Below, in pieces: positions 34,740 to 43,710 of a DNA stretch of 64,000 nucleotides. How positions within the stretch are numbered: position 1 is the stretch's first letter; each line of letters starts with the position of its first letter. Below the pieces are notes generated by a model. It was not told the DNA's origin. It ran no database searches and was given only the letters and a program-made list of their open reading frames with translations. The DNA is from Stigonema ocellatum SAG 48.90 = DSM 106950 (lineage in GTDB: Bacteria; Cyanobacteriota; Cyanobacteriia; Cyanobacteriales; Nostocaceae), in the NCBI GenBank assembly GCA_016903675.1, contig JADQBA010000004.1:62001-126000 (forward strand). Direction: 5' to 3'. A program made the translations under genes and the position numbers.

Positions 34740-34842
34740 GTAGAAAAAATCCAATTTGGTGGGGCGATCGCCAATCTTGAATAGGCTGACAGGGGTGTAA
34801 TTTCTTCCCTAGCCTCCCCTGCTACAAGCTGCTTATCCGAAC

Positions 34843-35247
34843 CTAAGATAACAGGCTTAAAAGTTTCCAAGATTTTAACAACGGTTCAATCGCCGACCCA
34901 ATGCGGAAAGCAACTTGTTGCAGTCGTTGTGCATCATCCCTAGTAAATTCGTAGGAACGAAACATACCAACGTGTAATACACCGTTCGTTTCGTCATTGA
35001 CCACCAACGGGACACCAACCATTGACTGGATTCCCCTATTACGCAGAATCGGACTCACAATCTCCACCTTTGACAGGTCTTTGACAATCATTTGCTCGCC
35101 GCTAGCTGCAATGTGACCTGCAAAGCCTAATCCCATCGGAATTCGGATATCTTCTGCAATTTCCTCCTCAAGACCAATGGTGGCGCACACTGCTAATTTC
35201 TGTCCGTTCTTCGTTGGTAGCAGAATCGTAATGGTATCAACGCTCAT
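34843..35247 (-). CDS. GAF-domain protein, probably 5'-truncated
   Basis: 134 residues from ATG 35247: a GAF domain (ITILLPTKNGQKLAVCATIG, GLGFAGHIAASGEQMIV, GIQSMVGVPLVV, VLHVGMFRSYEFTRDD). The frame is open upstream with homologous residues (NLLDDLLECIRQIMSVD) but no start codon, overlapping the end of the acyltransferase gene. So it looks like the middle of a larger sensor protein cut at its 5' end, or it is translationally coupled to the upstream gene. Confidence 0.65.
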   Translation of the reverse strand: MSVDTITILLPTKNGQKLAVCATIGLEEEIAEDIRIPMGLGFAGHIAASGEQMIVKDLSKVEIVSPILRNRGIQSMVGVPLVVNDETNGVLHVGMFRSYEFTRDDAQRLQQVAFRIGSAIEPLLKSWKLLSLLS

Positions 35248-35299
35248 TATTTGGCGAATGCACTCAAGTAGGTCGTCTAGTAAGTTGTCAAAAACCCAA

Positions 35300-36115
35300 T
35301 TAGGGGCTACAGTTTCGTTGATAGTCTATAGTCTGGAGGATCTGTTGACTGAGTTTAGCAGTCTTCTCAACCTTGTCAAGGGCTGCACTGAGCAGAACGT
35401 GGAGGTCATTCTCATCGTCATGGTCGATGTATTTGACTAGTTCCTGACTGTTGCGACTGCGGATCACTTTTGCAGGCACACCCACTGCAACTGAGAAGGG
35501 GGGGATATTTTTAGTGACAACTGATCCAGCACCAATGACACTGCCCTTACCGATAGTGACTCCATCTAATACTGTCACTGCATGCCCAAGCCAACAGTCA
35601 TCTTCAATAATAATTCCCTTGCGAGTCACGCCTTGGTATCTGATGGGCTGCATCACATCGGCAAAATTGTGATTATTGGCAAATATTCCTGAGTGGGCTG
35701 CAATAATACAGTGCTTACCAATTTTGATGTCTCCAGGACCTGCCAAACAGACGTAAGAACCGATGAATGTACCTTCATCAATATGCAAAGACGTATTTTC
35801 CAGCGCCCCAATTTCAACACCACGCTCAAGGGCTACTCGCTCTCCAATAACAATTCTATTGTTGTGATGTCCTCTTCCATCTATACGAACGTTCTTGAAG
35901 ATATGCACTCCATTCCCAACTTCAATACAAGAAGTCCCGAGAAATTCAACACCTTCTTGAATATAAACTGAGCTACCAAAACCCGCAAAAATAGTACGAT
36001 AGAGTATATTTCGTAACTTTACACCTAGAGCAATTGTAGGAATCGATCCTACTGAAGTAGTCACTAAAATTTCCCTCAACCGCACCCATTTTGAAGCAGA
36101 TTGTTTTGCATTCAT
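35300..36115 (-). CDS. Hexapeptide-repeat (LbH) acyltransferase
   Basis: 271 residues. The N-terminal helical part is followed by many left-handed beta-helix hexapeptides (e.g. IVIGERVALERGVEIGALEN, IKIGKHCIIAAHSGIFANN with the catalytic His region NNHNF, VTIGKGSVIGAGSVVTKNIP). The end GVPAKVIRSRN is typical of the maltose/nodulation O-acetyltransferase group. Likely O-acetylates a sugar using acetyl-CoA. Confidence 0.88.
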   Translation of the reverse strand: MNAKQSASKWVRLREILVTTSVGSIPTIALGVKLRNILYRTIFAGFGSSVYIQEGVEFLGTSCIEVGNGVHIFKNVRIDGRGHHNNRIVIGERVALERGVEIGALENTSLHIDEGTFIGSYVCLAGPGDIKIGKHCIIAAHSGIFANNHNFADVMQPIRYQGVTRKGIIIEDDCWLGHAVTVLDGVTIGKGSVIGAGSVVTKNIPPFSVAVGVPAKVIRSRNSQELVKYIDHDDENDLHVLLSAALDKVEKTAKLSQQILQTIDYQRNCSP

Positions 36116-36567
36116 AGTTGCATAACTCCAAGCTAATTTTGCTGTTTATGTCGAAACAATGCCACTCTCACGAGTTAACATGGATTTAAGCAGAAGTCTA
36201 AAAAACCCATTCATGACAGGTCAAGATAAATCTGCTAAAAAATCAGATATTATACTGAATTTTGACTTAATCTTAAGTATCAAATTAATTTTGTACCCAA
36301 ACTCTAACGGCTTTCTTAAATGATAGACGTAAAGATTAGGTAAAGTCCTTTCCTAAATTATAAGTTTTATACTAAGTTTTATATTCTTTAAGAAGGCATG
36401 AGAAAAACCTTTTGGCGATCGCCGTCCTAGAGTGCCTTGCCCATGCGAATTTCGCTACCCCCATTAGACATAGTCGTGAAAAACAATGTAGAGACGCGAT
36501 TAATCGCGTCTGGTGGGTAGTACACAACGCAAAATTAATTTCTGGAGATGTCTATTGATCTCTGAGG
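36116..36567. other. Gene-free stretch with a gene scrap and repeats
   Basis: Mostly AT-rich and non-coding. Near its end it holds a fragment of an aldo/keto reductase gene (36426-36465), the repeat end TAGACATAGTCGTGAAAA (36466), and a truncated GTAGAGACGCGATTAATCGC element (36489-36510). Confidence 0.6.
36426..36465 (-). pseudogene. 40-bp scrap of a Tat-type aldo/keto reductase gene
   Basis: Its reverse complement matches 30174-30214 inside the AKR gene with about one mismatch, covering the codons for NGGSEIRMGKALQ. No coding context remains. Confidence 0.6.
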
Positions 36568-39159
36568 CTACGGTGTCGCACTGCGTACTAAAATAACTGT
36601 ACAATCACTCTTACGAGAAATAGTCTGTGGAATATTTCCTTTAATCGTTTGTTGCAGAAGCCCTTCACGACTAGCCCCCAGAACTATTACATCACTATGG
36701 TCAATTTCTGCATACTGAATGATGCCTTCACACACAGAATTGGCGCGGATTGGAGTAGCCGTCACATTACATCTGACTTTACGCTTGAGAAAGCGGACAG
36801 ATTTTTCGAGAAAAGTTGTGTCTGGAGTAGATTCACTAGGCTCGAAGACTTTACATAACTTAATGTCAGGCGACGAACTGAGGGAAGCAAGCGCAGGTAA
36901 GAGTTCCACCGCTTGGGTGGAGTTAGGACCGCCAGCCATTGGGACTAACCAACGATCAAAGGTTCTTTGATGATTTAATTTTGCCAAGACAACATGACTT
37001 GCAGCCTGTCGAATTATAGTGTCTACAACTTGGCTGAAAACTCGACCGGGTGTAGCAGTTCTGCCTTTCCAGCCCATCAACACTAAGTTAATGTGTCGCT
37101 CTTTGACAGTCTCCAAAATTGCCCCGGCGACATCATGGGCTACTCGAATCTGAGTGTGAACGGGAATCTGTTCATCTTCCCCAAGCCGCTGTGCCTGTTC
37201 CAACAACTGATGGCTGTTGGTGGTTTGCACTGGTGTTTCCGCTGGGCTAATACTGCGGGGTACTGCAATCACATGCAAACATTCTATTTCATAATTGCGC
37301 TGTTTGGCGATCGCAAAAGCCATCGCAAGCAAAGTCTTGGCTGTATTGGGATGGGAAAGCGGTACTAGCAACCGTCCTTTTCCTGTAGCAGGAGCGCGAG
37401 TTTGGTAAACTACATAGGAAGGTTCCGGTTTCTGTCCCACCTGCTCAGTATCGCCACTGAGTCGCTCTGCTTGCACCCGAATAATATCACTGCGTGTAAT
37501 AATTCCCACCAGCTTTCGACCTTCTGTGACAGGCAAACAGCTGAGGTCATAACGGTTGAGTAGGTGCAGTACATAAGCCAAGGTAGCTGTTGGTTTCACC
37601 GTTACTGGTTCGGGAGTCATGATTTCGCTGATGGGTATATCCCCGCCTAACTGTCGTGAGGCACTATTGGCGATATCTTTCTGAGTGATGATGCCAACAA
37701 CTTTGCCATCCAAGACAACTGGAAGATTGCGATGCAAGGAGTGAGAAAACGCCTGCACTGCTTCATCCAAACTCATCTCGCTAGCGAGGGTTTCCACTCG
37801 CCGCTGCATGACATCCACTGCACTTAAAGAAGCTAAAAGTCCCTCTGTAGTCGGTTCTTTTTCCAAGTGGATGCCATTCCACTCCAAAAGGAGATCGTAA
37901 AGCGATCCGGGCATGACTTTTTCCGCCACCCAGTAGGCGACAACCGAACCAATCATCAGCGGTAATACCAAATTAAAATCTGTCGTCATTTCAAATACAA
38001 TGACGATGCTGGTAATTGGCACTCTAGCTACAGCACTTAAAAACGTACCCATTCCCGCCAAGGCATAGGTGGTGGGAGAAGAAATTCCCAACACACTATG
38101 CTCTACACTTCCAACTAAATAACCGAGAGCAGATCCCAAAAGCAAAGGGGGAACTAACAACCCTCCAGGCGCTCCCGAACCGTATGCAATTAATGTCAGA
38201 ATAAATTGAGCGATAAAAACGAGCATTGTTACCTTCGGGCTGAGGTCCCCAGCAGTCAAGGTTTCCCGCAGTCCAGCACTATCACGGAAAGGTTCTGGCA
38301 AAAAAGCGATCGCTATGCCGCAAACTAACCCAGCTAAACCCACCCTCATAGGTAATCCAAAGGGTAACCAACGGCGGTTAAATTCAAGAACTGCAATAAT
38401 TCCTTGATTAAACAGCACCCCTAGCAACCCCGCCACCACTCCTAACACTAAGTAAAAAGGAATTTCTTGGAGCGAAAAGCTGGTCTGCAACGCCGTTAAC
38501 TCCAAGTTTAAGCTATGTCCTCCCAACCATCGAGAAACAACCGCACCAATGAAAGAAGCGAGTATTGCCGTCCCCATGGTTAAGCCGGATACATCCTGAA
38601 GTAGTTCTTCTACAACGAACAAGACACCTGTAATGGGGGCATCGAAAGCTGCTGCTAACCCAGATGCAGCTCCTGCTGCAATCATTTGGCGGCGGTAATC
38701 TGGGGAAGTCGGAAAGAAGCGATTGAGTTGATTGGCTAAGGCTGCTCCCACTTGCAGTGTTGGACCTTCTCGACCTAAAGGCAAACCCGAACCTAGTGCT
38801 ATAGTTGCGCTCAGCAGCTTCACCAGAGCAACCCGCGAATCAAGTGCTATTGGTACTTTGGCAAGTACAGCTTTGATTTGCGAAATGCCGCTACCAGAAG
38901 CCTCAGGAGCCACGTGCTCCACTAACAAGCCAGATAGTAGTCCGCCCACTAAGCCAATGATCGGTAACACCAACCAAGCTGGTAAAACTTGAGTTGTATG
39001 GACTCGCCATGTGCCAAAAATACCCACACCTTGCTTTAAGAATACTGCTGCTAGTGCTGAAACTAAACCAATCAGACAGGCTTGAAAAATAGCAAAGCGC
39101 TTAGGTTGCAACAGTTGGCGGTAGAGCTTGAGCCAAAATAATTTTCCCCTGACTAACAT
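36568..39159 (-). CDS. ClC-type chloride channel/antiporter with CBS and Usp domains
   Basis: 863 residues. Residues 20-430 form the ClC membrane domain with SGSGISQIK, the gating glutamate in GREGPTLQVGA and GAPGGLLVPPLLLGS. A CBS pair follows (about 450-565: VMQRRVETLASEMSLDEAVQ, IMTPEPVTVKPTATLAYVLH), then two Usp-like domains (about 590-860: LLVPLSHPNTAKTLLAMAFA, VIVLGASREGLLQQTIKG). This ClC-CBS-Usp architecture is known in cyanobacteria; the soluble domains probably sense nucleotides and set chloride transport. Confidence 0.93.
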   Translation of the reverse strand: MLVRGKLFWLKLYRQLLQPKRFAIFQACLIGLVSALAAVFLKQGVGIFGTWRVHTTQVLPAWLVLPIIGLVGGLLSGLLVEHVAPEASGSGISQIKAVLAKVPIALDSRVALVKLLSATIALGSGLPLGREGPTLQVGAALANQLNRFFPTSPDYRRQMIAAGAASGLAAAFDAPITGVLFVVEELLQDVSGLTMGTAILASFIGAVVSRWLGGHSLNLELTALQTSFSLQEIPFYLVLGVVAGLLGVLFNQGIIAVLEFNRRWLPFGLPMRVGLAGLVCGIAIAFLPEPFRDSAGLRETLTAGDLSPKVTMLVFIAQFILTLIAYGSGAPGGLLVPPLLLGSALGYLVGSVEHSVLGISSPTTYALAGMGTFLSAVARVPITSIVIVFEMTTDFNLVLPLMIGSVVAYWVAEKVMPGSLYDLLLEWNGIHLEKEPTTEGLLASLSAVDVMQRRVETLASEMSLDEAVQAFSHSLHRNLPVVLDGKVVGIITQKDIANSASRQLGGDIPISEIMTPEPVTVKPTATLAYVLHLLNRYDLSCLPVTEGRKLVGIITRSDIIRVQAERLSGDTEQVGQKPEPSYVVYQTRAPATGKGRLLVPLSHPNTAKTLLAMAFAIAKQRNYEIECLHVIAVPRSISPAETPVQTTNSHQLLEQAQRLGEDEQIPVHTQIRVAHDVAGAILETVKERHINLVLMGWKGRTATPGRVFSQVVDTIIRQAASHVVLAKLNHQRTFDRWLVPMAGGPNSTQAVELLPALASLSSSPDIKLCKVFEPSESTPDTTFLEKSVRFLKRKVRCNVTATPIRANSVCEGIIQYAEIDHSDVIVLGASREGLLQQTIKGNIPQTISRKSDCTVILVRSATP

Positions 39160-39221
39160 TTTCTAGTAATCACTTTTAGATGGAATTGTTTGCCCTGGCA
39201 GTATGAAAGCGTCTCAAACCT

Positions 39222-39272
39222 AGTAATTTCATAATTATTTCCTAAAAAAAGGAAATAAACATGAAATTACTC
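39222..39272. repeat. Long hairpin upstream of the ClC gene
   Basis: AGTAATTTCAT...ATTTCC and GGAAAT...ATGAAATTACT pair into a two-part stem with a seven-base A-rich loop. It is between the ClC start and the kinase scrap; role unknown. Confidence 0.6.
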
Positions 39273-39301
39273 TACTCCCAAGGACTGATTCTCCCCATCC
39301 C

Positions 39302-39594
39302 CTACAGTAGGGGAAGTCGGACTGTAAACGTACTGCCTAATCCCACCTGACTTTGGACACTTATACTGCCAAAGTGCCCTTTGGTAATCGCCTGTGCGAT
39401 CGCTAATCCCAATCCTGAACCCCCAGAGGAGCGAGAACGGTCTTCATTGACTCGCCAAAATCCGATTCTGATGCTCTGAGGCAATGCCAATTCCTGTGTC
39501 TTGCACTTTAATCAAAGCGTACTGCTCGCTACGTTCTAGAAAAACAATAACTTTTCCACCGCTCTTGCTGGCTTGAATTGCATTTACAATATTG
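39302..39594 (-). pseudogene. Histidine kinase ATPase-domain remnant
   Basis: The upstream part reads NIVNAIQASKSGGKVIVFLE and VQDTGIGIASEHQNRI (N and G1 boxes), stops, and the rest continues in another frame as FWRVNEDRSRSSGGSGLGLA and VGLGSTFTVRLPLL (G2 box and end). A short deletion broke the frame and the rest of the kinase is missing. Confidence 0.75.
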
Positions 39595-39724
39595 ATACTA
39601 TGTATCGGGGTTGGTAGCTACGCTCAGCGTGTATATGCTTCTAAGGATATGAACTTATCAACCAATTCCCCCCCCTCTCCCCCTCCCCCCCTCTCCCCCT
39701 CCTCCTTCCCGTATTTCTTAAGAG

Positions 39725-39943
39725 CTACTTGCCTCCTGTGATAAAAAGCCTCAGAGTTTGAAGTAGGTTGGCAATCTCTTGCATGAGGTCTTGAGGACTA
39801 AAGCCAAAGAACCTTAAGATAACGATGATGAGAAAAAGTGCGATCGCCGTGCTAATAAATGTCTTCAACAGATTGACTAAAGCCCCGAAGACTATCCACG
39901 CAACAATTAAGGCAGCAATGAGAATGATTAAATTAGTTGGCAT
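39725..39943 (-). CDS. Small two-helix membrane protein
   Basis: 72 residues from the ATG at 39943 (MPTNLIILIAALIVAWIVFG). Two hydrophobic helices around LVNLLKTF, then GFSPQDLMQEIANLLQTLRL, an amphipathic tail. The open frame upstream is less credible. Conserved-looking composition, function unknown. Confidence 0.65.
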   Translation of the reverse strand: MPTNLIILIAALIVAWIVFGALVNLLKTFISTAIALFLIIVILRFFGFSPQDLMQEIANLLQTLRLFITGGK

Positions 39944-40192
39944 TGTCTTGCCCGCATGAACTGCCATTAAAATTTTAGTTGAGAGAAAAGAACATTCCAG
40001 ATGAGAATACATATCAATACACCAACCAATAACTAGCCACAAATCATCGCCAAATACTAGCCACCCTACCAGATTTGGTTTATTAAGCTATGTGCGAGTT
40101 AGAGGGTGTGTAAGTTTTTGTGATGACTTTGTTCCAACAATTAAGATTGTAACTTAGACAAATTCGTTGAACTTATAAGGGAAAAAACAATT

Positions 40193-40360
40193 ATGACTTC
40201 ACAAGAACGCGAACTGCTTAATAACCTCTCAAGAAACACTTTCTGTGTAGGGGTGTGGGGGTTGCAGTGTGGTAGGGGGAAAATTCTTCCGGAGGACTAC
40301 CAGGCTGACTTAGGTACCGATCCAGGTTTCGACGACATTGGCACCTTCGACCAAGGTTGA
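40193..40360 (+). CDS. Short ORF (55 aa), possibly with low-complexity insertion
   Basis: MTSQERELLNNLSRNTF, a G/W-rich middle (CVGVWGLQCGRGK), then LPEDYQADLGTDPGFDDIGT. The ends look like a real small acidic protein, while the middle is encoded by GTGTAGGGGTGTGGGGG, which resembles the repeats at 63150-63200. AAGGG lies ten bases before the ATG. Not recognised. Confidence 0.4.
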   Translation: MTSQERELLNNLSRNTFCVGVWGLQCGRGKILPEDYQADLGTDPGFDDIGTFDQG

Positions 40361-40542
40361 ATCTTTAACCACAAGTGCAAGTAAGCGTTTTTAATAAAAC
40401 ACCCCGGTAGCTAGCCGGGGAGTTGAGGATTCTGCTTTTTGCATGCGTGTCTTTGGGTAAGACCCATTGATTCACAAGATACACTGCTCTTAGTTGCAGC
40501 AGTTGCCAATTTGGCAACAAAATATATAATTGACACTTGTAC

Positions 40543-40761
40543 TGTGGTCCTGTTGTTCCAACCGATCCTCTCATTTATCGATTTTATGAAATCATGCAGG
40601 TGTACGGAATGCCCTTGAAAAAAGTGATTCATGAGAAATTTGGTGATGGAATCATGAGCGCGATTGATTTTACTTTGGATGTGGAGAAAGAAGAAGACCC
40701 GAATGGAAAACGCGTAAGAATCACTATGTCTGGGAAATTTCTACCATACAAGAAGTGGTGA
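40543..40761 (+). pseudogene. cynS: Cyanase (cyanate hydratase) C-terminal fragment
   Basis: The last 70 residues match the C-terminal domain of cyanase: [55 protein letters not shown]. The catalytic Arg (in IYRFYE) and Glu (in HEKFGDG) are there, but the N-terminal helical half (about 75 residues) is missing, with unrelated sequence upstream. Cyanase detoxifies cyanate to ammonia and CO2; this copy should be inactive. Confidence 0.85.
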
Positions 40762-40917
40762 CAGCATCTTACTGAAGATGGTTCTAAGCACAGCTACTGA
40801 TATCCGACTGTATCACTTATTCACCAAAAACATATCAATAAAAAGGAAGACTCAATTTTTTATTCATTGCTGATATAATAACAGGAATACTTACAATCTC
40901 TTTGGTGAGGAGCTCAA

Positions 40918-41199
40918 ATGAGTAAGTTCGCTAAATGCCTACTTTCCCTATCTTTTGCTATGGCTTTTGCCATACCTGTTGCTAGCTTTAATTCAGTAGT
41001 CAAGGCACAACAAATGTCTTCCCCTAGTGCAGACCCAGGTACAGGTACAACAGGTACGACAGGTACGACTACAAACCAAGGTTCGCCTTCAACCACAAAT
41101 ACTCCGACTACTACTAAACCCAAAAAGAAGCGCCGTCCTAAAGCCTCATCGCCTACACCCTCACCCAGTGCTTACCCTACGACCACACCCACACCTTAA
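40918..41199 (+). CDS. Secreted Thr/Pro/Ser-rich small protein
   Basis: 93 residues with GGTGAGGAG before the ATG. Signal peptide to about residue 30 (LSFAMAFAIPVASFNSVVKA). The mature part is low-complexity (GTGTTGTTGTTTNQGSPSTT, a KPKKKRRPK basic patch, then Pro/Ser/Thr). Probably an extracellular or periplasmic linker-like protein; no domain. Confidence 0.7.
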   Translation: MSKFAKCLLSLSFAMAFAIPVASFNSVVKAQQMSSPSADPGTGTTGTTGTTTNQGSPSTTNTPTTTKPKKKRRPKASSPTPSPSAYPTTTPTP

Positions 41200-41226
41200 A
41201 TAGGTCGGTCGTCTGGTAGCCTCGAA

Positions 41227-41263
41227 GAGAGAGTGTCAAGGAATGAAAGAAATTGACACTCTC
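41227..41263 (+). terminator. Hairpin AGAGAGTGTCAA / TTGACACTCTCT
   Basis: A perfect 12-bp stem with a 13-base loop, 28 bp after the Thr/Pro-rich gene. There is no long T run, so it may work as an RNA-stabilising or intrinsic terminator. Confidence 0.6.
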
Positions 41264-41288
41264 TCGGTATTTATATCGAGGCGGAAAG

Positions 41289-41441
41289 ATGACACGTGCA
41301 GTTGTAGGGGCTTGTACCCTTTTGGGGTGTGGTTTTTGTCTTTCCCTACACCCCACACCCTACACCCCACACCCCGTTTTTGGTCAAAAAGCAAAAGTAA
41401 GAACAGTTACTTGCAAACCTAAGTTAAAGACCTGCGTCTAG
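41289..41441 (+). CDS. Small Cys-containing exported peptide
   Basis: 50 residues from the ATG at 41289. Hydrophobic start (MTRAVVGACTLLGCGFCLSL), a stretch encoded by CCCTACACCCCACACC tandem repeats (HPTPYTPHP), then VTCKPKLKTCV. The repeat probably inserted in the signal-peptide region. Gene status uncertain. Confidence 0.4.
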   Translation: MTRAVVGACTLLGCGFCLSLHPTPYTPHPVFGQKAKVRTVTCKPKLKTCV

Positions 41442-41511
41442 GTCAACAACTTCGTGTGCGCTTGAATCCCTCGATATATCTAAAACAGTGGTCAACTTTG
41501 ACCATTGAGAG

Positions 41512-41550
41512 CAAAAAGCCTCTTGGTAGTGTACAAGAGGCTTTTTCGTT
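41512..41550 (+). terminator. Rho-independent terminator
   Basis: AAAAAGCCTCTTG / CAAGAGGCTTTTT with an eight-base loop and a T run; the A run makes it work in both directions. It closes the small-gene cluster at 40.9-41.4 kb. Confidence 0.85.
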
Positions 41551-41789
41551 CAAAAGTGAAGAATACACCATCAGAAGGTATGAAATTCTCCTCCTTCCCG
41601 ATCTGTCAAAAGAGGGAGATTGGAGACACGAGCAATTCATTTCTGTGACAAACTAAGTTAGCATCAGATTATCAACGTAAGAATGCGCAATCGCTTGGGA
41701 GGATGCTATGTAAGTGGTAGGCGCACCGAAATAGTAAGAAAAATTGCTGACATGTAAAAAACACCTTTGCCAGTTACTGCGAAGTTTAT

Positions 41790-43670
41790 ATGGCTAAGCT
41801 GATTCCCGGACTCAATAGCTGCTCATCGCGCATGACTCCTGGTGAGCGTCGGTTTGCTCAGCGGCTTGAGGAGAAGCTCAAGGACGATTACTTAATTTGG
41901 TACGATGTTCCAATAGGCCGCAAAAGATTACACCCCGATTTTATTATCCTGCACCCTAACCGAGGAATACTCGTCTTGGAGGTGAAGGATTGGAAACTCA
42001 GCAGTATTTTACAGGTTAACCCAGATACCGTCACTCTGATCACACCTGAAAGGTTAAAAGAAGTCAAGAATCCGTTACGACAGGCAAGAGAATATGCTTT
42101 AGCAGTTAAAAACGTACTGGAACAAGATACCCTACTGGTTCGCAAAAATGGCAGATACACAGGAAACCTGATATTTCCCTATGGTTACGGCGTGGTCTTC
42201 AGCAATATTACCCGCAAAACCTTTGAGTCTGAACCGACTCTTTCACAAATGCTAGCGCCAAACTTAGTTATCTGTCAAGACGAATTTTATGAAAGTGTTG
42301 ATGCTCTTAACTTCCAAGAGCAACTCTGGAGCATGAACCATTATGACTTTGGCAACACTCTGACTGCTGCCCAAATTGATCGAATTCGTTGGCATTTATT
42401 TCCTGAGTTGCGATTTATTGCCAAGCAGTTGTCACTATTCGATGTTGATAGTCTAGACGAGCAAGACTCCAGCCAAGAAATCATTCCCGACATTCTCCAC
42501 ATCATGGACTTACAGCAGGAGGAGCTAGCCCGCAGTTTAGGAGAAGGGCATCGGGTCATTCATGGGGTAGCTGGTTCAGGTAAGACTATGATTCTAGCAT
42601 ATCGCTGTCAACATTTGGCACAGGAAATCACAGGACCCATTCTCATACTTTGCTTCAATGTTTCCTTAGCAGCGCGGTTACGGCACATTATTCAAAACAA
42701 AGGTTTGTGCGATCGCGTCAATGTCCGCCACTTTCATGGATGGTGCATAGATCAACTCAGAGCATACGATATTTCAAGACCCGACTTACAGCGATATCAA
42801 GGAGAGGATTACATAGAACAGATAGTGCAGCAGGTCATTGAGTCAGTAAATGCTGGACTGATTTCTACCGGCAAGTATGGTGCTGTTCTGGTTGATGAAG
42901 GACACGACTTTCAACCAGAGTGGTTAAAGATAGCAGCAAAGATGGTAGACCCTGAAACCAACTCATTACTGTTACTTTACGACGATGCGCAAAATCTCTA
43001 TGGTCAGAAGCATAAAAAGCAGTTTAGTTTTCGGAGTTTAGGTATTCAAGCCCAAGGACGTACCACCATCCTGAAATTGAACTACCGAAACACCGTTGAG
43101 ATTCTTGCAGTTGCTTACGAGTTTGCCAAAGAGGCCATGATCCCAACTCAGGATATTGTTGAGGATATGCCTATGCTCATTGAGCCGACTAGTGCAGGTC
43201 GTCGGGGACTCATGCCAGAATTACATAGTCTCCCTAGTTTTAGGGAGGAAACTGAGTACCTCAAAAACAGGGTGCAGCAGTTTCATGAGCGGGGTATCAT
43301 GTGGAATGAAATCGGAATCATCTACCGTTTCAAGTTTATAGGAGAACAGATTTACAACCAACTCCAGCAAGCTCAAATTCCTGTAGAATGGGTAAATGCC
43401 AACAGTGCTAGCCGAGACTACAAGCCAGCAGCCCATAGCATCAAGCTGATGACTATGCATTCCAGTAAAGGACTAGAGTTTTCAGTCGTGTTTATCCCTG
43501 GTCTTGGCTATCTACCCAACCAGCACAGTACTCTAGCTATGGAGTCTCGACTATTATATGTAGCAATGACACGAGCTATCAGCCAGCTTGTCTTGACTTG
43601 TCATCAGAATTCCGATTTCACGGTGAAGATTAAATCGGCTTTAGAGAAAGCAGCAGTGACAATTTTTTAG
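41790..43670 (+). CDS. NERD-domain UvrD/Rep-like helicase
   Basis: 626 residues. Residues 15-130 are a NERD domain (nuclease-related; [33 protein letters not shown]). Then a superfamily 1 helicase: Walker A GVAGSGKT (about 259), motif [11 protein letters not shown] (about 365), motif III-IV LNYRNT, and motif [13 protein letters not shown] (about 554) and [15 protein letters not shown]-helicases are implicated in DNA processing and occur in defence islands. It stands between small cargo genes and an SDR-like gene. Confidence 0.9.
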   Translation: MAKLIPGLNSCSSRMTPGERRFAQRLEEKLKDDYLIWYDVPIGRKRLHPDFIILHPNRGILVLEVKDWKLSSILQVNPDTVTLITPERLKEVKNPLRQAREYALAVKNVLEQDTLLVRKNGRYTGNLIFPYGYGVVFSNITRKTFESEPTLSQMLAPNLVICQDEFYESVDALNFQEQLWSMNHYDFGNTLTAAQIDRIRWHLFPELRFIAKQLSLFDVDSLDEQDSSQEIIPDILHIMDLQQEELARSLGEGHRVIHGVAGSGKTMILAYRCQHLAQEITGPILILCFNVSLAARLRHIIQNKGLCDRVNVRHFHGWCIDQLRAYDISRPDLQRYQGEDYIEQIVQQVIESVNAGLISTGKYGAVLVDEGHDFQPEWLKIAAKMVDPETNSLLLLYDDAQNLYGQKHKKQFSFRSLGIQAQGRTTILKLNYRNTVEILAVAYEFAKEAMIPTQDIVEDMPMLIEPTSAGRRGLMPELHSLPSFREETEYLKNRVQQFHERGIMWNEIGIIYRFKFIGEQIYNQLQQAQIPVEWVNANSASRDYKPAAHSIKLMTMHSSKGLEFSVVFIPGLGYLPNQHSTLAMESRLLYVAMTRAISQLVLTCHQNSDFTVKIKSALEKAAVTIF

Positions 43671-43710
43671 CTTCATCTTACTGCCTCACAAAAAATACTA
43701 TGGTACGCTT

